62,007 bases of DNA. Source: Mucilaginibacter sp. (GTDB lineage: Bacteria > Bacteroidota > Bacteroidia > Sphingobacteriales > Sphingobacteriaceae). A program made the position numbers and the translations under genes. Where the stretch lies: contig JAUCSE010000032.1 of NCBI GenBank assembly GCA_030445275.1, forward strand, positions 1 through 62,007. Direction: 5' to 3'. Of the stretch, positions 25,309 through 35,238 are shown one piece after another (the first letter of the stretch is position 1; every line of letters starts with the position of its first letter). The notes below the pieces were generated by a model. The model worked only from the letters and a program-made list of their open reading frames with translations, searched no databases and was not told the DNA's origin.

Positions 25309-28300
25309 TTAGCGTAAACTAATATTTACACCTAAAACATAGGATGCTACTAATGGATAAAGGCCATAACTTAAATTAGCATTGGCCGAGCCGGACTGAT
25401 TGGCATTGACGCTCAATTCCGGATCAAGACCAACCCAGTTGGTCAATGTGTAAATATTGCGTCCGCTGATATAAGCTGTCAGGCTTCCGATCTTTAATTT
25501 ATCGGCAAGGGCTTGCGGTAAGGTATAGCTAAAGGTGACATCTTTTAACCTGGTAAAATTTTGAGGCACCGGGTAAGCATACAGTCGCGGATTGATATAA
25601 CTCAATGACGGACGGGTGTTACTTTGGTTTGCGGCGGTCCAGTAATTACCCAGCTGAACCGGAATATTTACGCGGCCGCCATAATTTTGAAGGTCTAAAG
25701 TGGGGTTATTGATAATTGAGCCTTGTGTGGTTTGAATAAATACGCTCAGGTGAAAGTTTTTATAAGAGAAGTTGTTGATCATCCCACCGGTCCAGTCAGG
25801 TAAACTGCTGCCTTGGTATATTTTATCCGCAGCTGTTATTTTTCCGTCGCCGTTTTCATCTACAAATTTCAGATCACCGGGTTTTGAGCCCGGATCAATT
25901 TTTGAGGCATCCTGACCTACTTGCCAAACACCTGCCAATTTATAATCATATATTGCGCCCAGCGGTTTGCCGATGAACCATTTGTTAACCAGATCGTCGC
26001 TGTTATTTCCATAAAGAGAAATGATGCGGTTACGATTAGCAGAAAAATTAAAATTAGATGACCAGGTGAATTTATCGGTCTTGACGTTAACCGTTGCCAA
26101 AGAAAGTTCTATCCCTTTGTTGGCTATACTTCCTAAATTATCAAGTAAGTTGGGGTAGCCGCCAATTGCCGGCAGTAATCTGTTTAACAGCAAGTTTTTT
26201 GTTTTAGTAGAATATAATTCAATACTTCCGCTGATACGGCTTTTAAACAACGAGTAATCGATCCCTAAATTTGCTCCCGTAGTGCTTTCCCAGTTGAGGT
26301 CAACATTGCCGAGTACGCCGTTAACGTTTAGGGCGCTCGATACCAATCCTGTTGTGGGTGTTCCGTTATAGATATATTTGGTTATGCCCTGGGTGGTGAT
26401 TGTTTGATAAGCGCCTACTGCCTGGTTACCGCTTGTTCCATAAGACAGGCGCAGTTTTATATTATCAATCTGCTCTATCGTTTTTAAGAAACGCTCATCC
26501 GATATATTCCATCCCAATGCAACTGAAGGGAAAAAACCATATTTGCTGGTTGCTGAACCAAAAGCTGAATAACCATCGCGCCTTGCCGTAACGGTCAGCA
26601 GGTATTTGCTGTTATAGGAATAGTTGATACGGCCCATCTGTGAGAGTAAGGCATCTCGGCTGTAAAAAGATGCGCCTGTAACCACACCTGCTGATCCCAT
26701 GTTGTTAAAAGATAAGTCATCATTCAAGAATGTGCTCCCTGTAATAGTGGATGAGGTATATTCTTTTTCCTGTGCGCTGTACAATGTAGTTATATCCAAA
26801 TGATGTTTTTTCCAGGTCTTATCATACGAAAGTATGTTTTCAATCAGCCAGCTATCTGTTCCGGTGTTATTGATCACAGCTGTACCGCCAACGGTATTTC
26901 CGGCACTCAGGCCGCTATAGGTATCGTTAATGGTTGGCAGATTAGTGTAATTCGCGTTCACCCTGAATTTCAAGCCATTAATAAATTTCGGCTTGACCTC
27001 AATATAAAATGTTCCGTTCAGGTCATTGTACCGGTTAACAGCAGTTGAGTTCAGCCCCAATAAAGGATTGGTATACAAGGTCTCCGGAAACATCGGATAA
27101 ATGGTATATTGTCCCTTCGGATTATACTCAACACCGTAAGGGCTCATTTGCATGGCCAGGCTATAGTTGGCAGTACCCCCATCGTTATTGTTTTTAGCAA
27201 AAAACAAAGAGGTGCCTGCGGTAAGCCAGTCGGTAAGGTTAGCATCAAAGTTCGAACGGATGGCAGCACGATGATGCTGATAGCCTTTCAATACGCCTTT
27301 CTCATCCTGGTATTCTCCCGAAAGAAAATATTTTATGTTATCTGTTCCGCCAGAGATACTTAAGTTATGATCCTGAATAAATCCCTGCTGTGATATTTCA
27401 TTGAGCCAATTCGTTGTTGTTCCTGATTTATAGTTTGGAATTTCATTTAAATTGGGTACAGGTGGATTATTGGGGATCAGGTTCATTTGCTGACTGTAAT
27501 CCAGGTATTTTTGTACATACTGCTGTCCATCCATTGGCGTAAGGGTCTCGTGTTGAAACTCCGGCCCACCGAATGCGCTATACCTGATCGTTGGTTTACC
27601 TGTCTTACCCCGTTTGGTTGTGATCAGGATCACGCCGCTTGACCCCCTGGTACCATAAATGGCTACGGCCGAGGCGTCTTTCAAGATTTCAATGGAAGCA
27701 ATGTCATTGGGATTAATATCATTCATTGAACCACCAAGGTTACTAAACGGCACGCCGTCAACAACAATTAACGGCGATGTACTGGCATTAATAGAATTTG
27801 CCCCTCTAACCAGAACCTTTGGTGAGCTTCCTGGAGTGGATGAGTTTTCGGATATGTTTAATCCGGCAGTTGTTCCTTCAACGGCTTGCATGACATTGGT
27901 AACGGGTAGGTCCGACAATCTTTCTTTAGGTACAGAAGATACAGAACCTGTAATGTCCGAACGCTTTTGCGTTCCGTATCCAACGATAACGACGTCATTT
28001 AGCTTTTTACCAACCTGGTCCAATTGCATGGCAACATCGATCCTGGCCTGATTGGTAACAACTATTTTTTGCGGGACATAGCCGATAAAACTAAAAACAA
28101 GCGTGCTGCCCTCGGGCACACTCAACTGGTATTCGCCATTGATGTTGGTTGAAGTACCTTTAGTCGTGCCCTGAACAATAACATTCGCACCCGGAAGGCC
28201 TTCACCTTTCTCGTCAACTACTTTTCCTTTGATCGTGATGTCTTGTATAGCGGATTGATTATTAAGCGTATAAAATGAGTCATTCGGGTGTTTGTTTACG

Positions 28301-28473
28301 TTCGCCGCATTTTCTGTTGCAGCATTTCCTGAAATTAAACCGGCATCTGATCTTGTGTCTGCCATTACATGGACGTTGCTCAGTAAGGCTAGTGCCAAAA
28401 CGCAGCATTGCTTTGGTTTTAATATGCTGGTCACATCAATGAATGATATGATACTATGATTTCGTTGTTTTTT
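25309..28473 (-). CDS. SusC/RagA-family TonB-linked transporter without STN domain
   Basis: A ~1054-residue TonB-dependent transporter: signal region (CCVLALALLSNVHVMA), carboxypeptidase-like regulatory domain (GKVVDEKGEGLPGANVIVQG), plug with ILKDASAVAIYGTRGSSGVI, and a barrel ending LGVNISLR. There is no STN domain, consistent with control by a cytoplasmic LacI regulator rather than an ECF sigma/anti-sigma pair. The start at 28473 (MKKQRNHSIISF) is chosen because the 45 residues before it are not signal-like. Gene order nagP, GH20, susC, susD suggests import of GlcNAc-containing oligosaccharides. Confidence 0.94.
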   Translation of the reverse strand, partial: KKQRNHSIISFIDVTSILKPKQCCVLALALLSNVHVMADTRSDAGLISGNAATENAANVNKHPNDSFYTLNNQSAIQDITIKGKVVDEKGEGLPGANVIVQGTTKGTSTNINGEYQLSVPEGSTLVFSFIGYVPQKIVVTNQARIDVAMQLDQVGKKLNDVVIVGYGTQKRSDITGSVSSVPKERLSDLPVTNVMQAVEGTTAGLNISENSSTPGSSPKVLVRGANSINASTSPLIVVDGVPFSNLGGSMNDINPNDIASIEILKDASAVAIYGTRGSSGVILITTKRGKTGKPTIRYSAFGGPEFQHETLTPMDGQQYVQKYLDYSQQMNLIPNNPPVPNLNEIPNYKSGTTTNWLNEISQQGFIQDHNLSISGGTDNIKYFLSGEYQDEKGVLKGYQHHRAAIRSNFDANLTDWLTAGTSLFFAKNNNDGGTANYSLAMQMSPYGVEYNPKGQYTIYPMFPETLYTNPLLGLNSTAVNRYNDLNGTFYIEVKPKFINGLKFRVNANYTNLPTINDTYSGLSAGNTVGGTAVINNTGTDSWLIENILSYDKTWKKHHLDITTLYSAQEKEYTSSTITGSTFLNDDLSFNNMGSAGVVTGASFYSRDALLSQMGRINYSYNSKYLLTVTARRDGYSAFGSATSKYGFFPSVALGWNISDERFLKTIEQIDNIKLRLSYGTSGNQAVGAYQTITTQGITKYIYNGTPTTGLVSSALNVNGVLGNVDLNWESTTGANLGIDYSLFKSRISGSIELYSTKTKNLLLNRLLPAIGGYPNLLDNLGSIANKGIELSLATVNVKTDKFTWSSNFNFSANRNRIISLYGNNSDDLVNKWFIGKPLGAIYDYKLAGVWQVGQDASKIDPGSKPGDLKFVDENGDGKITAADKIYQGSSLPDWTGGMINNFSYKNFHLSVFIQTTQGSIINNPTLDLQNYGGRVNIPVQLGNYWTAANQSNTRPSLSYINPRLYAYPVPQNFTRLKDVTFSYTLPQALADKLKIGSLTAYISGRNIYTLTNWVGLDPELSVNANQSGSANANLSYGLYPLVASYVLGVNISLR

Positions 28474-28668
28474 CATAGCTTTGTGATTATAAAGTGAACA
28501 TTCTGTGATTATACGGGCGTCCTTAATCGCCTGATTAAAAGGTTGGAAACTTATGAGGAAGATGTTGCAAGCATCTTCCTCTTGCTTCCTTAGATGTTTA
28601 TTTTTCAATTATGCCATAGTTTTCTTGATTTAAATTTGGGGATTAGTCGTTTTTTCTCGGTTATGCTA

Positions 28669-30216
28669 TTACTTTTTTCTGGACAGACGGTTATATAAAT
28701 TAATGATTTTGATATTTCTCACCTGATTTTCATAGTCAATATCAGCTGGATTTAAATAGCCTTTATTTAGCATGGTGAACCTGTCATCTATCCCTTTTGA
28801 ATTTGCGATTAATATTTTTAGTTTTTCAACAGCTACCGGGGTTGCGGCAGCATTAAAGGCGATATCGTTAACCTGCTTTTCGATAACCTGGTACTGTAGG
28901 TAATAGTCACGGATATCAGCCATTAATTTAAAGTGCGCATACTCCTCCGTGTTTTTTGCTGGCTTAAGCGAATAGAGTATTTTTACCGCAACGCGGTTAC
29001 TATCCAGCAATTGCTGCACACTCATAGGGGTTGAAGAGACTACCTCACCTTGTTTAATCTCATAGGGCGTCATCGTTAGTGCAGTCCAAAAAGATATGGA
29101 TTGGGCTTTGTTAAAACCAAAGTGATCTTTACAGTATTTTTGTATAAAATCTTCAATGTTCAATGGCTGCTTGGAATTCAACCCCTCCTTGTAGGCATCA
29201 AACAGGATGTTAAAACCTGAAAGAGGATACACATGACGGATAGGATACAGATCAGCAATATCAGTTGAGGATTCGAAAACCGTAGAATAAATGCCGGATG
29301 TTGACCACGAGGTCATGATCATGCCTTTGTATCCCAATTTCTCTGATACCGGGATAAAGTCCCTGATATTTTTAAAGTGTTTTGCCCACTCGGTTAAATT
29401 ATAGTTATCAGGACTTGACCTTATTGCAGGCGATCCCCATATTTCATAGCCGCTTTCCATTAGTTTTTGGTGGTCGCCAAAGCGGCTCATGTCCCAGCCA
29501 TAATTCCAATCAACAAAAACGGTCCCTTTGGGCAATGACTTGATGGCATCCGGATATTTTAATGCGATATCTGCCCAGAGAACAGGGCGCTTGCCGAGTT
29601 TAATAACAATATTGCAGAGCATTTTAATATAATCAATATACAATTTTGATTTCCCTTCCTGTTCAGCTTTAAGCCGGCATTTTTCATCATGACCAAGCAG
29701 GTAGGTTTCATCGCCGCCAATATGGATATATTTCGAGGTGTGGGTAGTTCCTAATTCTCTATATAAATCAGTAAATAAAGCACTATCGCCCTTGGTTTCA
29801 AGAGGGCATACCTGCGAAAAGTCTTTTTGATCTTCGCGAATGTCTTTGTATCTCTCGTTACGCAATATATATTCAACATGGCCAAAGCTCTGCTGCAGCG
29901 GTATAACGTCAATGCCCAGGCTGTTGCAATATTTTATAAATGAGACGACCTCATCCTTGGTATAAGCATATCTATTTGGTATCAGCGGGTGTTTTTCATA
30001 GGGATAGGTGCCTTCCCATTCCATAACCAGGGTATTCATCCCCGCTTCATTTAATTTTAAGGCAAATTTTTTAAGGGCATCCATGGTCATTACCTGGTTT
30101 CTTAAATCCAGGTGAAAACCTCTTACCGGAAATCTGTTCTCCCCGGGGGAGGCAGATTGTGCAAACGCCGTGTTGAACACGATTAACAGGAATAAAGCGG
30201 ATAATAATTTTTTCAT
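28669..30216 (-). CDS. GH20-family beta-N-acetylhexosaminidase-like enzyme
   Basis: A 515-residue secreted enzyme: signal peptide (LLSALFLLIVFNTAFAQ), then directly a GH20-like TIM barrel (RGFHLDLRNQVMTMDALKKF, LNEAGMNTLVMEWEGTYPYE) with the catalytic Asp-Glu pair in HIGGDETYLLG near residue 170. The N-terminal GH20b domain seen in many hexosaminidases is absent. Family members remove terminal GlcNAc/GalNAc by substrate-assisted catalysis. It lies between the nagP-like transporter and susC in one operon, so released GlcNAc can be imported directly. The start 30216 follows the signal peptide; 30234 would add six residues. Confidence 0.9.
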   Translation of the reverse strand: MKKLLSALFLLIVFNTAFAQSASPGENRFPVRGFHLDLRNQVMTMDALKKFALKLNEAGMNTLVMEWEGTYPYEKHPLIPNRYAYTKDEVVSFIKYCNSLGIDVIPLQQSFGHVEYILRNERYKDIREDQKDFSQVCPLETKGDSALFTDLYRELGTTHTSKYIHIGGDETYLLGHDEKCRLKAEQEGKSKLYIDYIKMLCNIVIKLGKRPVLWADIALKYPDAIKSLPKGTVFVDWNYGWDMSRFGDHQKLMESGYEIWGSPAIRSSPDNYNLTEWAKHFKNIRDFIPVSEKLGYKGMIMTSWSTSGIYSTVFESSTDIADLYPIRHVYPLSGFNILFDAYKEGLNSKQPLNIEDFIQKYCKDHFGFNKAQSISFWTALTMTPYEIKQGEVVSSTPMSVQQLLDSNRVAVKILYSLKPAKNTEEYAHFKLMADIRDYYLQYQVIEKQVNDIAFNAAATPVAVEKLKILIANSKGIDDRFTMLNKGYLNPADIDYENQVRNIKIINLYNRLSRKK

Positions 30217-30268
30217 TGATTTAAAATTTAACATAAAATATGAGTGATTATACCTTGTAAATACGATG

Positions 30269-31603
30269 TTATAGCCAGTTCCTTAATTTGAAACCATGAA
30301 AAGCATAAAATATCAGGTACAAATAGCATGGAAATAACACCCAATAGGCCTTTCTAACATTAAATAAGTCTGCAAAATGCCCGTACAAAAGTGGCAGTAT
30401 AGCGCTTCCGCATAGGCCCATAACCATAATCGAAGCCCCCAGCTTAGTGAAACGCCCCAGGTCACTTAGTGCCAACGGCCATATCCCCGCCCATACCATT
30501 GAATTTGCTAAACCTAATAACACGACAAACCAAATAGAAATATCCGTAATATGACCAAGTATGCCGACTTTACCATGCGCAAAAATGATGAGCAGCGTGA
30601 ACAGAATACCCAGTATCGTGCAACACCGGAGGGCATTCACCTGACTGATATATTTAGGAATGACTACAATACCGATAACATAACCGCTGATGGTGGCAAA
30701 TAAAGTATAGGATGGAAAGACTTTGGCTTCCATTAACGGAATATGCATCGAGTCAGCATAACCGATGATGGTATCAATTGCAATAACTTGCGTACCTACG
30801 TGCAGAAAAATGGCCAACGCGCCGAGTATAAGATGAGGAAACTGAAATATATTTGTTTTGCCCGAGTTCGCGTAGGCAAGCGCAGAGCTCTCACTTTCTG
30901 CATCAATTTCAGGCAGGGGAGAGTAGCGTATAAAAACGCCAAAGCCAAACAACACCGCTCCCACAAAGGCATATGGAAGAATGACCCTTCTGATCAATTC
31001 ATCCAACGCCTCTTTCTTATGAACTGTATCCATCAAAGGCAATTGCCTGAACAGTTCGCTATCTGTAACTTTAAGAACCATGCTGGCGAATAATAAAGGC
31101 GCCAATATGCCCGCTCCTTTATTGCATATACCCATAATACTAATGCGTTTCGCCGCTTTATCTTTGGGACCAAGAATAGTGATATACGGATTTGCGGCTG
31201 ATTGTAAGATGGCCAGCCCCGTTCCTATGGTAAAAAGGCCCAGCAAAAAAACTTCATAAGTTCTGGTTAGCGCGGCAGGTATAAAAATAAAAGCCCCAAT
31301 AGCCATCACCCAAAGGCCAAGCATGATCCCTTTTTTAAAACCAACCGTTTTCAGTAAAAAAGAAGACGGAACTGACATAATAAAATAGGAGATATAAAAT
31401 GCAAATGTGACCAGATAAGATTGAAAATTTGAGAGTTGGCAGGCTATCTTAAAATAGGGTATTAAAATAGAATTGACCCAGGTTACAAATCCGAATATGA
31501 AAAATAGCGCACCTACAATAAGCATCGAAATAAAGGTCTCTTTGTCGGTCAAAGAGCCAGTTTTAAATGCGATTTCTTTTTTTATCCTTATCCCCATTTT
31601 CAA
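30269..31603 (-). CDS. nagP: Sugar MFS transporter, FucP/NagP-like (probable GlcNAc permease)
   Basis: A 444-residue inner-membrane protein with 12 predicted helices and typical features of the sugar:H+ symporter group (FGFVTWVNSILIPYFKIACQ, NPYITILGPKDKAAKRISIM, GLANSMVWAGIWPLALSDLG). NagP members of this group import N-acetylglucosamine in bacteria without a PTS, and the neighbouring nagA, nagB and GH20 genes fit that role; fucose or glucose/galactose transport remains possible. It is the first gene of the transporter operon. A perfect 24-bp palindrome (31633-31656) lies ~30 bp upstream of its start. Confidence 0.88.
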   Translation of the reverse strand: MKMGIRIKKEIAFKTGSLTDKETFISMLIVGALFFIFGFVTWVNSILIPYFKIACQLSNFQSYLVTFAFYISYFIMSVPSSFLLKTVGFKKGIMLGLWVMAIGAFIFIPAALTRTYEVFLLGLFTIGTGLAILQSAANPYITILGPKDKAAKRISIMGICNKGAGILAPLLFASMVLKVTDSELFRQLPLMDTVHKKEALDELIRRVILPYAFVGAVLFGFGVFIRYSPLPEIDAESESSALAYANSGKTNIFQFPHLILGALAIFLHVGTQVIAIDTIIGYADSMHIPLMEAKVFPSYTLFATISGYVIGIVVIPKYISQVNALRCCTILGILFTLLIIFAHGKVGILGHITDISIWFVVLLGLANSMVWAGIWPLALSDLGRFTKLGASIMVMGLCGSAILPLLYGHFADLFNVRKAYWVLFPCYLYLIFYAFHGFKLRNWL

Positions 31604-31632
31604 TATCTCCTTTATTAATAATCTGATTATTT

Positions 31633-31656
31633 ATTTACGGGTACGTACCCGTAAAT
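31633..31656. promoter_or_regulatory. Perfect 24-bp palindrome upstream of nagP, probable LacI-family operator
   Basis: ATTTACGGGTAC and GTACCCGTAAAT are exact reverse complements meeting at a CG centre, as usual for LacI-family operators. The centre is ~41 bp before the nagP start. The core GTACGTAC is shared with the palindrome before nagA. Confidence 0.82.
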
Positions 31657-31745
31657 GAGGCAAAAAAAAGGTTTTAACAAATACGCCAGTTTATTGAACT
31701 GTACTAAGTTTATACTAATTATTGTCCTGTCCATTTTTATAATTT

Positions 31746-31769
31746 TATTCCGGTTACGTACCCGAAAAT
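31746..31769. promoter_or_regulatory. Second, imperfect operator-like site
   Basis: Core CGGTTACGTACCCG differs from the 31633-31656 site at one position of the central 14 bp; the flanks are less symmetric (8 of 12 half-site positions pair). Its centre lies 113 bp from the first site, a distance that would allow looping between two repressor dimers in the 415-bp lacI-nagP intergenic region. Confidence 0.6.
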
Positions 31770-32018
31770 AAGTTTAATTTTATTAAGTTCAAAATAAATT
31801 CGACATTTTATTAATATTTCGTATTGTTTTTGGTTTTTTATTGAAAAAAAAGCTAATTTATCGCAAAGATGTTACGAAAAAATAAATTTCTTTAAAAAAT
31901 CAAATCAGTTTCTTCCTGTTTTAATATAAAAAATGATTTTTATCCACTTATAGGGCAAATTCTTTGAACAAAAGAGGAACAATGCAAGAACGGAAGATCA
32001 ATCTGACCTCTCTCGTGA

Positions 32019-33086
32019 TTAATTTCTGTAAAACCGGTGATTCTGTTTGGTAATGATATCTATCGGCATATAATAGGCTTTATCGACAGCAACATTGAGC
32101 ACTAAATTTTGGTAGAGCGCCATTATGCCTCTATATCCCTGTTCCTGTGGCTTTTGACAGATCAGAAAATCAATATTTCCATTTTGCAGATATTCAATGT
32201 TTTCTTTTAAAAAATCGTAACCAATCAATAAAATACCATTCATAGGGGAGCCGTCTAAAAATTGAGCCACTGAAAACACCCTGGAGTTGGTTACAAAAAT
32301 AGCTTTGATATCCGGATGAACCCTTAATAAATCTGCCAGCTCAGCTGCTACTGAGTTATAATCAGTTTGCCTGATATCTGCTTTTATAATCTCATTAAGG
32401 CTATTATTATCACGGAAGTAAGCCCTGAAACCTTCTTCTTTTCTTAAAAGATGGTGATCATTGTCTATTTCTTTAGAGATGTTAATAATGAGCATCTTTC
32501 CATTTTTTTCGACTGCATAGTTTGTCAGATGTGCACTTAAATAACCACTTTGGAACAGATCAGGTCCAATATAACAAAGGCTGTCCTGATTAGGAATATC
32601 AGAGTTGATAAAAACATAAGGTATTTTAAGTTCCTGACATAGTTTGGTAAATGCCAGTGATTCTTCAATAAAAGAAGGTGCCATTAGAATTCCATCAACC
32701 TTGCTTTGAAGTATTTTTTTTGTTTGGCTTGCAAATGTGCTTTTATCATTCTGGTCAAAGAAATATTTTTCAACAACAATTCCGTATGACTTTATTTCTG
32801 ATTCAGCCTGTTCGATACCGTTTAGCGGTGCCTGCCAGAATTCCGTTTCCTGCGAAATCGCCGGTATTAAAACAACAAAATGCAAAAGCTTTTTTGAGGC
32901 AAGCCTTCTGGCCAGAATGTTAGGTTTATAATCCAACTCCTGAATGATAGCCAGAATATTGTCTTTTGTTTTTTTAGATACGCCGGGTCTGTTATGAATA
33001 ACCCTGTCGACCGTCGCAATGGAAACATTTGCTCTTCTGGCTATTTCCTTTACACCTGATAACGCTATCTCGTTGTCCTTTTTCAT
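32019..33086 (-). CDS. LacI-family transcriptional regulator
   Basis: A 355-residue regulator: N-terminal LacI helix-turn-helix and hinge (VKEIARRANVSIATVDRVIH, NRPGVSKKTKDNILAIIQEL, YKPNILARRLASKK) at residues ~12-66, followed by a periplasmic-binding-protein-like sensor domain (VDGILMAPSFIEESLAF, DSLCYIGPDLFQSGYLSAHL, DIKAIFVTNSRVFSVAQFLD). It lies between the catabolic genes nagA/nagB/uxuA and the transporter operon. The GTACGTAC palindromes before nagA and nagP fit LacI-type operators, so it is probably the local repressor, induced by an amino-sugar derivative. It is comparable in role to the NagQ-type LacI regulators of other phyla; orthology is not claimed. Confidence 0.92.
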   Translation of the reverse strand: MKKDNEIALSGVKEIARRANVSIATVDRVIHNRPGVSKKTKDNILAIIQELDYKPNILARRLASKKLLHFVVLIPAISQETEFWQAPLNGIEQAESEIKSYGIVVEKYFFDQNDKSTFASQTKKILQSKVDGILMAPSFIEESLAFTKLCQELKIPYVFINSDIPNQDSLCYIGPDLFQSGYLSAHLTNYAVEKNGKMLIINISKEIDNDHHLLRKEEGFRAYFRDNNSLNEIIKADIRQTDYNSVAAELADLLRVHPDIKAIFVTNSRVFSVAQFLDGSPMNGILLIGYDFLKENIEYLQNGNIDFLICQKPQEQGYRGIMALYQNLVLNVAVDKAYYMPIDIITKQNHRFYRN

Positions 33087-33141
33087 GTAATCTTATCGGA
33101 TTCTTTTTATAAATAATTGTTACCTCTTTTTTAGTATAAAC

Positions 33142-34320
33142 TTAAATAACAGCAGACCGCATAATGCCCATTTCCAGGCCGCGGAGCTCCGCCAACCCGC
33201 GCAGGCGACCAATTGCCGAGTAACCGGGATTAGTTTTCTTATTCAGATCGTCCAGCATTTGATGGCCGTGATCCGGCCGCATCGGGATATTGTATTTCCG
33301 CTTCTGCATCACCTGCAGTATTTCTTTTACGACATTGTACATATCCACGTCACCCTCCAGGTGATTATCTTCGTAAAAGTCGCCAAACTCGTTACGGCGT
33401 GTACTGCGTAAGTGTATAAAGTTGATCCGCTCACCAAATTGCCTTACCATTGCAGGCAATTCGTTATCCGGACGCACACCGAACGAACCCGTACAAAAAC
33501 ACAAGCCATTGTTAAATGAAGGCACGGCGTTGATTAAAGCTTCGATATCTGTAGCGGTGCTTACCACGCGCGGTAAACCTAAAATCGCATACGGCGGATC
33601 GTCGGGATGGATGACCATTTTTACATCATGCTCATCGGCCACAGGGATTACCTGTTGTAAAAAGTAGATTAGGTTGCTGCGTAATTTATCGGCATCAATG
33701 CCTTTATAAGCATCCAGTGCCTGCTGAAATTGTTCTGTCGTGAAGCTTTCTTCACTTCCGGGCAAACCAGCTGTAATGTTACGTTGTAACTGCTTCTTCT
33801 CATCGGCATTCATAACCTCAAAACATTTATCGGCTATTGCTATTTCCTGATCAGTGTAATCTAACCTTGCATTTTCCCGTTTCAAAATAAACAGATCAAA
33901 AGCAATAAAAGCAGCTTTCTCAAAACGAAGTGCCTTTGAACCGTCTGCTACAGTATAGGCCAGATCAGTGCGGGTCCAATCCAAAACAGGCATGAAATTG
34001 TAAGTGACCGTATGAATGCCACAGGCAGCTAAATTCCGGATGGTGCATTTGTAATTTTCCAGGTATTGTTTGTAATTACCGGTTTGAGTTTTGATCGCTT
34101 CGTGCACCGGTACGCTTTCAACTACGTTCCAGATCATTCCTCCATTTTCTATCGTTGATTTCCTGTTTTGGATCTCTTCCACAGTCCAAATATCTCCGTT
34201 GGAAATATGATGCAAGGCAGTCACAACCGCTGAGCACCCTGCCTGGCGGATGTCAGATAAACTTACAGGATCATCGGGGCCGTACCATCGCATGGACTGT
34301 TCCATTTTAAAAGAATTCAT
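33142..34320 (-). CDS. uxuA: Mannonate dehydratase
   Basis: A 392-residue enzyme of the xylose-isomerase-like TIM-barrel superfamily, matching UxuA throughout: [19 protein letters not shown] at the N-terminus, [63 protein letters not shown] and RPDHGHQML. UxuA dehydrates D-mannonate to 2-keto-3-deoxygluconate in glucuronate catabolism and uses Mn2+ or Fe2+. Finding it inside a GlcNAc cluster (88 bp after nagB, 55 bp before lacI) is unusual, since no uxaC, uxuB, kdgK or kdgA is present here. It may be co-regulated for glycans that contain both GlcNAc and uronic acid. Confidence 0.95.
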   Translation of the reverse strand: MNSFKMEQSMRWYGPDDPVSLSDIRQAGCSAVVTALHHISNGDIWTVEEIQNRKSTIENGGMIWNVVESVPVHEAIKTQTGNYKQYLENYKCTIRNLAACGIHTVTYNFMPVLDWTRTDLAYTVADGSKALRFEKAAFIAFDLFILKRENARLDYTDQEIAIADKCFEVMNADEKKQLQRNITAGLPGSEESFTTEQFQQALDAYKGIDADKLRSNLIYFLQQVIPVADEHDVKMVIHPDDPPYAILGLPRVVSTATDIEALINAVPSFNNGLCFCTGSFGVRPDNELPAMVRQFGERINFIHLRSTRRNEFGDFYEDNHLEGDVDMYNVVKEILQVMQKRKYNIPMRPDHGHQMLDDLNKKTNPGYSAIGRLRGLAELRGLEMGIMRSAVI

Positions 34321-34408
34321 ATTAAATTATAAAGAGTATTTGTTGTTGACATCGGTCTTATCATGACTTGAATGATGAAAATTATCGGTGACGGCAGCCG
34401 CTAAAATA

Positions 34409-35167
34409 TCAAATAAGTACGCTGCTTTTTTCATCAATAAACAAGATCGCATTGGGGTGTTTTCGTAAAATGGTTGAAGGGTACTTTTCTGTTATGCTTT
34501 TGGTTAAAGTCTGGTAAACAGCTTTTGCTTTTTTTTCGCCGGGAACGATACAATACACATAAGTGGGCTTAAGCAATGTCGGAATGGTTAATGTTAAAGC
34601 GTGTGTAGGTACTTCTTTTATAGTATCAAAACAACCATCATTAACTTGCTGCTGCCTGCATTCCATATCCAAGTCTACAATCTTGACGATATGCTTATCA
34701 TTGAAATCAGCCACATGCGGATCATTGAAAGCCAAATGCGTATTTTCTCCGATGCCCATGCAAACAATATCGGCAGGATGGGAGGTCAGTAAATTTGAGT
34801 ACCTTTCACATTCCGCTTCCAGATCGTCCGCATTGCCATTAAGATATTGGACAGAACGAAAGGGTACTTTTTTGAATAACCGATCTTTTAAAAAATTACC
34901 AAATCCTTGCGGAGCCTCTGCGTTCAAGCCCACATATTCATCCATATGGAAAGCATTGATACGGTTCCACTCGATATCTTTCATAGTCAATTGGTCTAAA
35001 AAATCATTTTGTGATGGAGCTGCTGCAAAAATCATGTTAATAGACTGTTTTGTTTTTAACAGGTCCCGGATTTTTTCACTTACCAGGTTTGCAGCAGCTA
35101 AGCCCATCAATGGTCTGGATTCGAATACTTTTATAGTCAGAGTGTCTTTGTAGGTTGTATAGGGCAT
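34409..35167 (-). CDS. nagB: Glucosamine-6-phosphate deaminase/isomerase
   Basis: A 252-residue enzyme of the NagB/RpiA/SugarP isomerase fold. It converts glucosamine-6-phosphate to fructose-6-phosphate and ammonia in the cytoplasm. Recognisable segments are INMIFAAAPSQNDFLDQL (phosphate-binding loop region), FHMDEYVGLNAEAPQGFGNF (catalytic Asp/Glu region), VCMGIGENTHLAFNDPHVAD and ALTLTIPTLL. The length is slightly below that of the E. coli enzyme and fits the shorter NagB class. It lies between nagA (71-bp gap) and uxuA on the same strand. Confidence 0.94.
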   Translation of the reverse strand: MPYTTYKDTLTIKVFESRPLMGLAAANLVSEKIRDLLKTKQSINMIFAAAPSQNDFLDQLTMKDIEWNRINAFHMDEYVGLNAEAPQGFGNFLKDRLFKKVPFRSVQYLNGNADDLEAECERYSNLLTSHPADIVCMGIGENTHLAFNDPHVADFNDKHIVKIVDLDMECRQQQVNDGCFDTIKEVPTHALTLTIPTLLKPTYVYCIVPGEKKAKAVYQTLTKSITEKYPSTILRKHPNAILFIDEKSSVLI

Positions 35168-35238
35168 TGTTTTAATGGTTTAAAGGTATCAGTTGTTTAA
35201 TAATGTGGTCAAGTGCTATTATTAGTTTTCGAAGTCGG

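Larger units (their letters stand above)
31604..32018. other. 415-bp intergenic region between lacI and nagP
   Basis: Strongly A/T-rich and without a plausible gene. It holds the two operator-like sites and presumably the promoter of the nagP/GH20/susC/susD operon. No convincing hairpin terminator for lacI was identified. Confidence 0.6.

Noticed and set aside
34563..35153. 196-codon plus-strand open frame
   Set aside because: Complete antisense overlap with nagB, whose family motifs are unambiguous.
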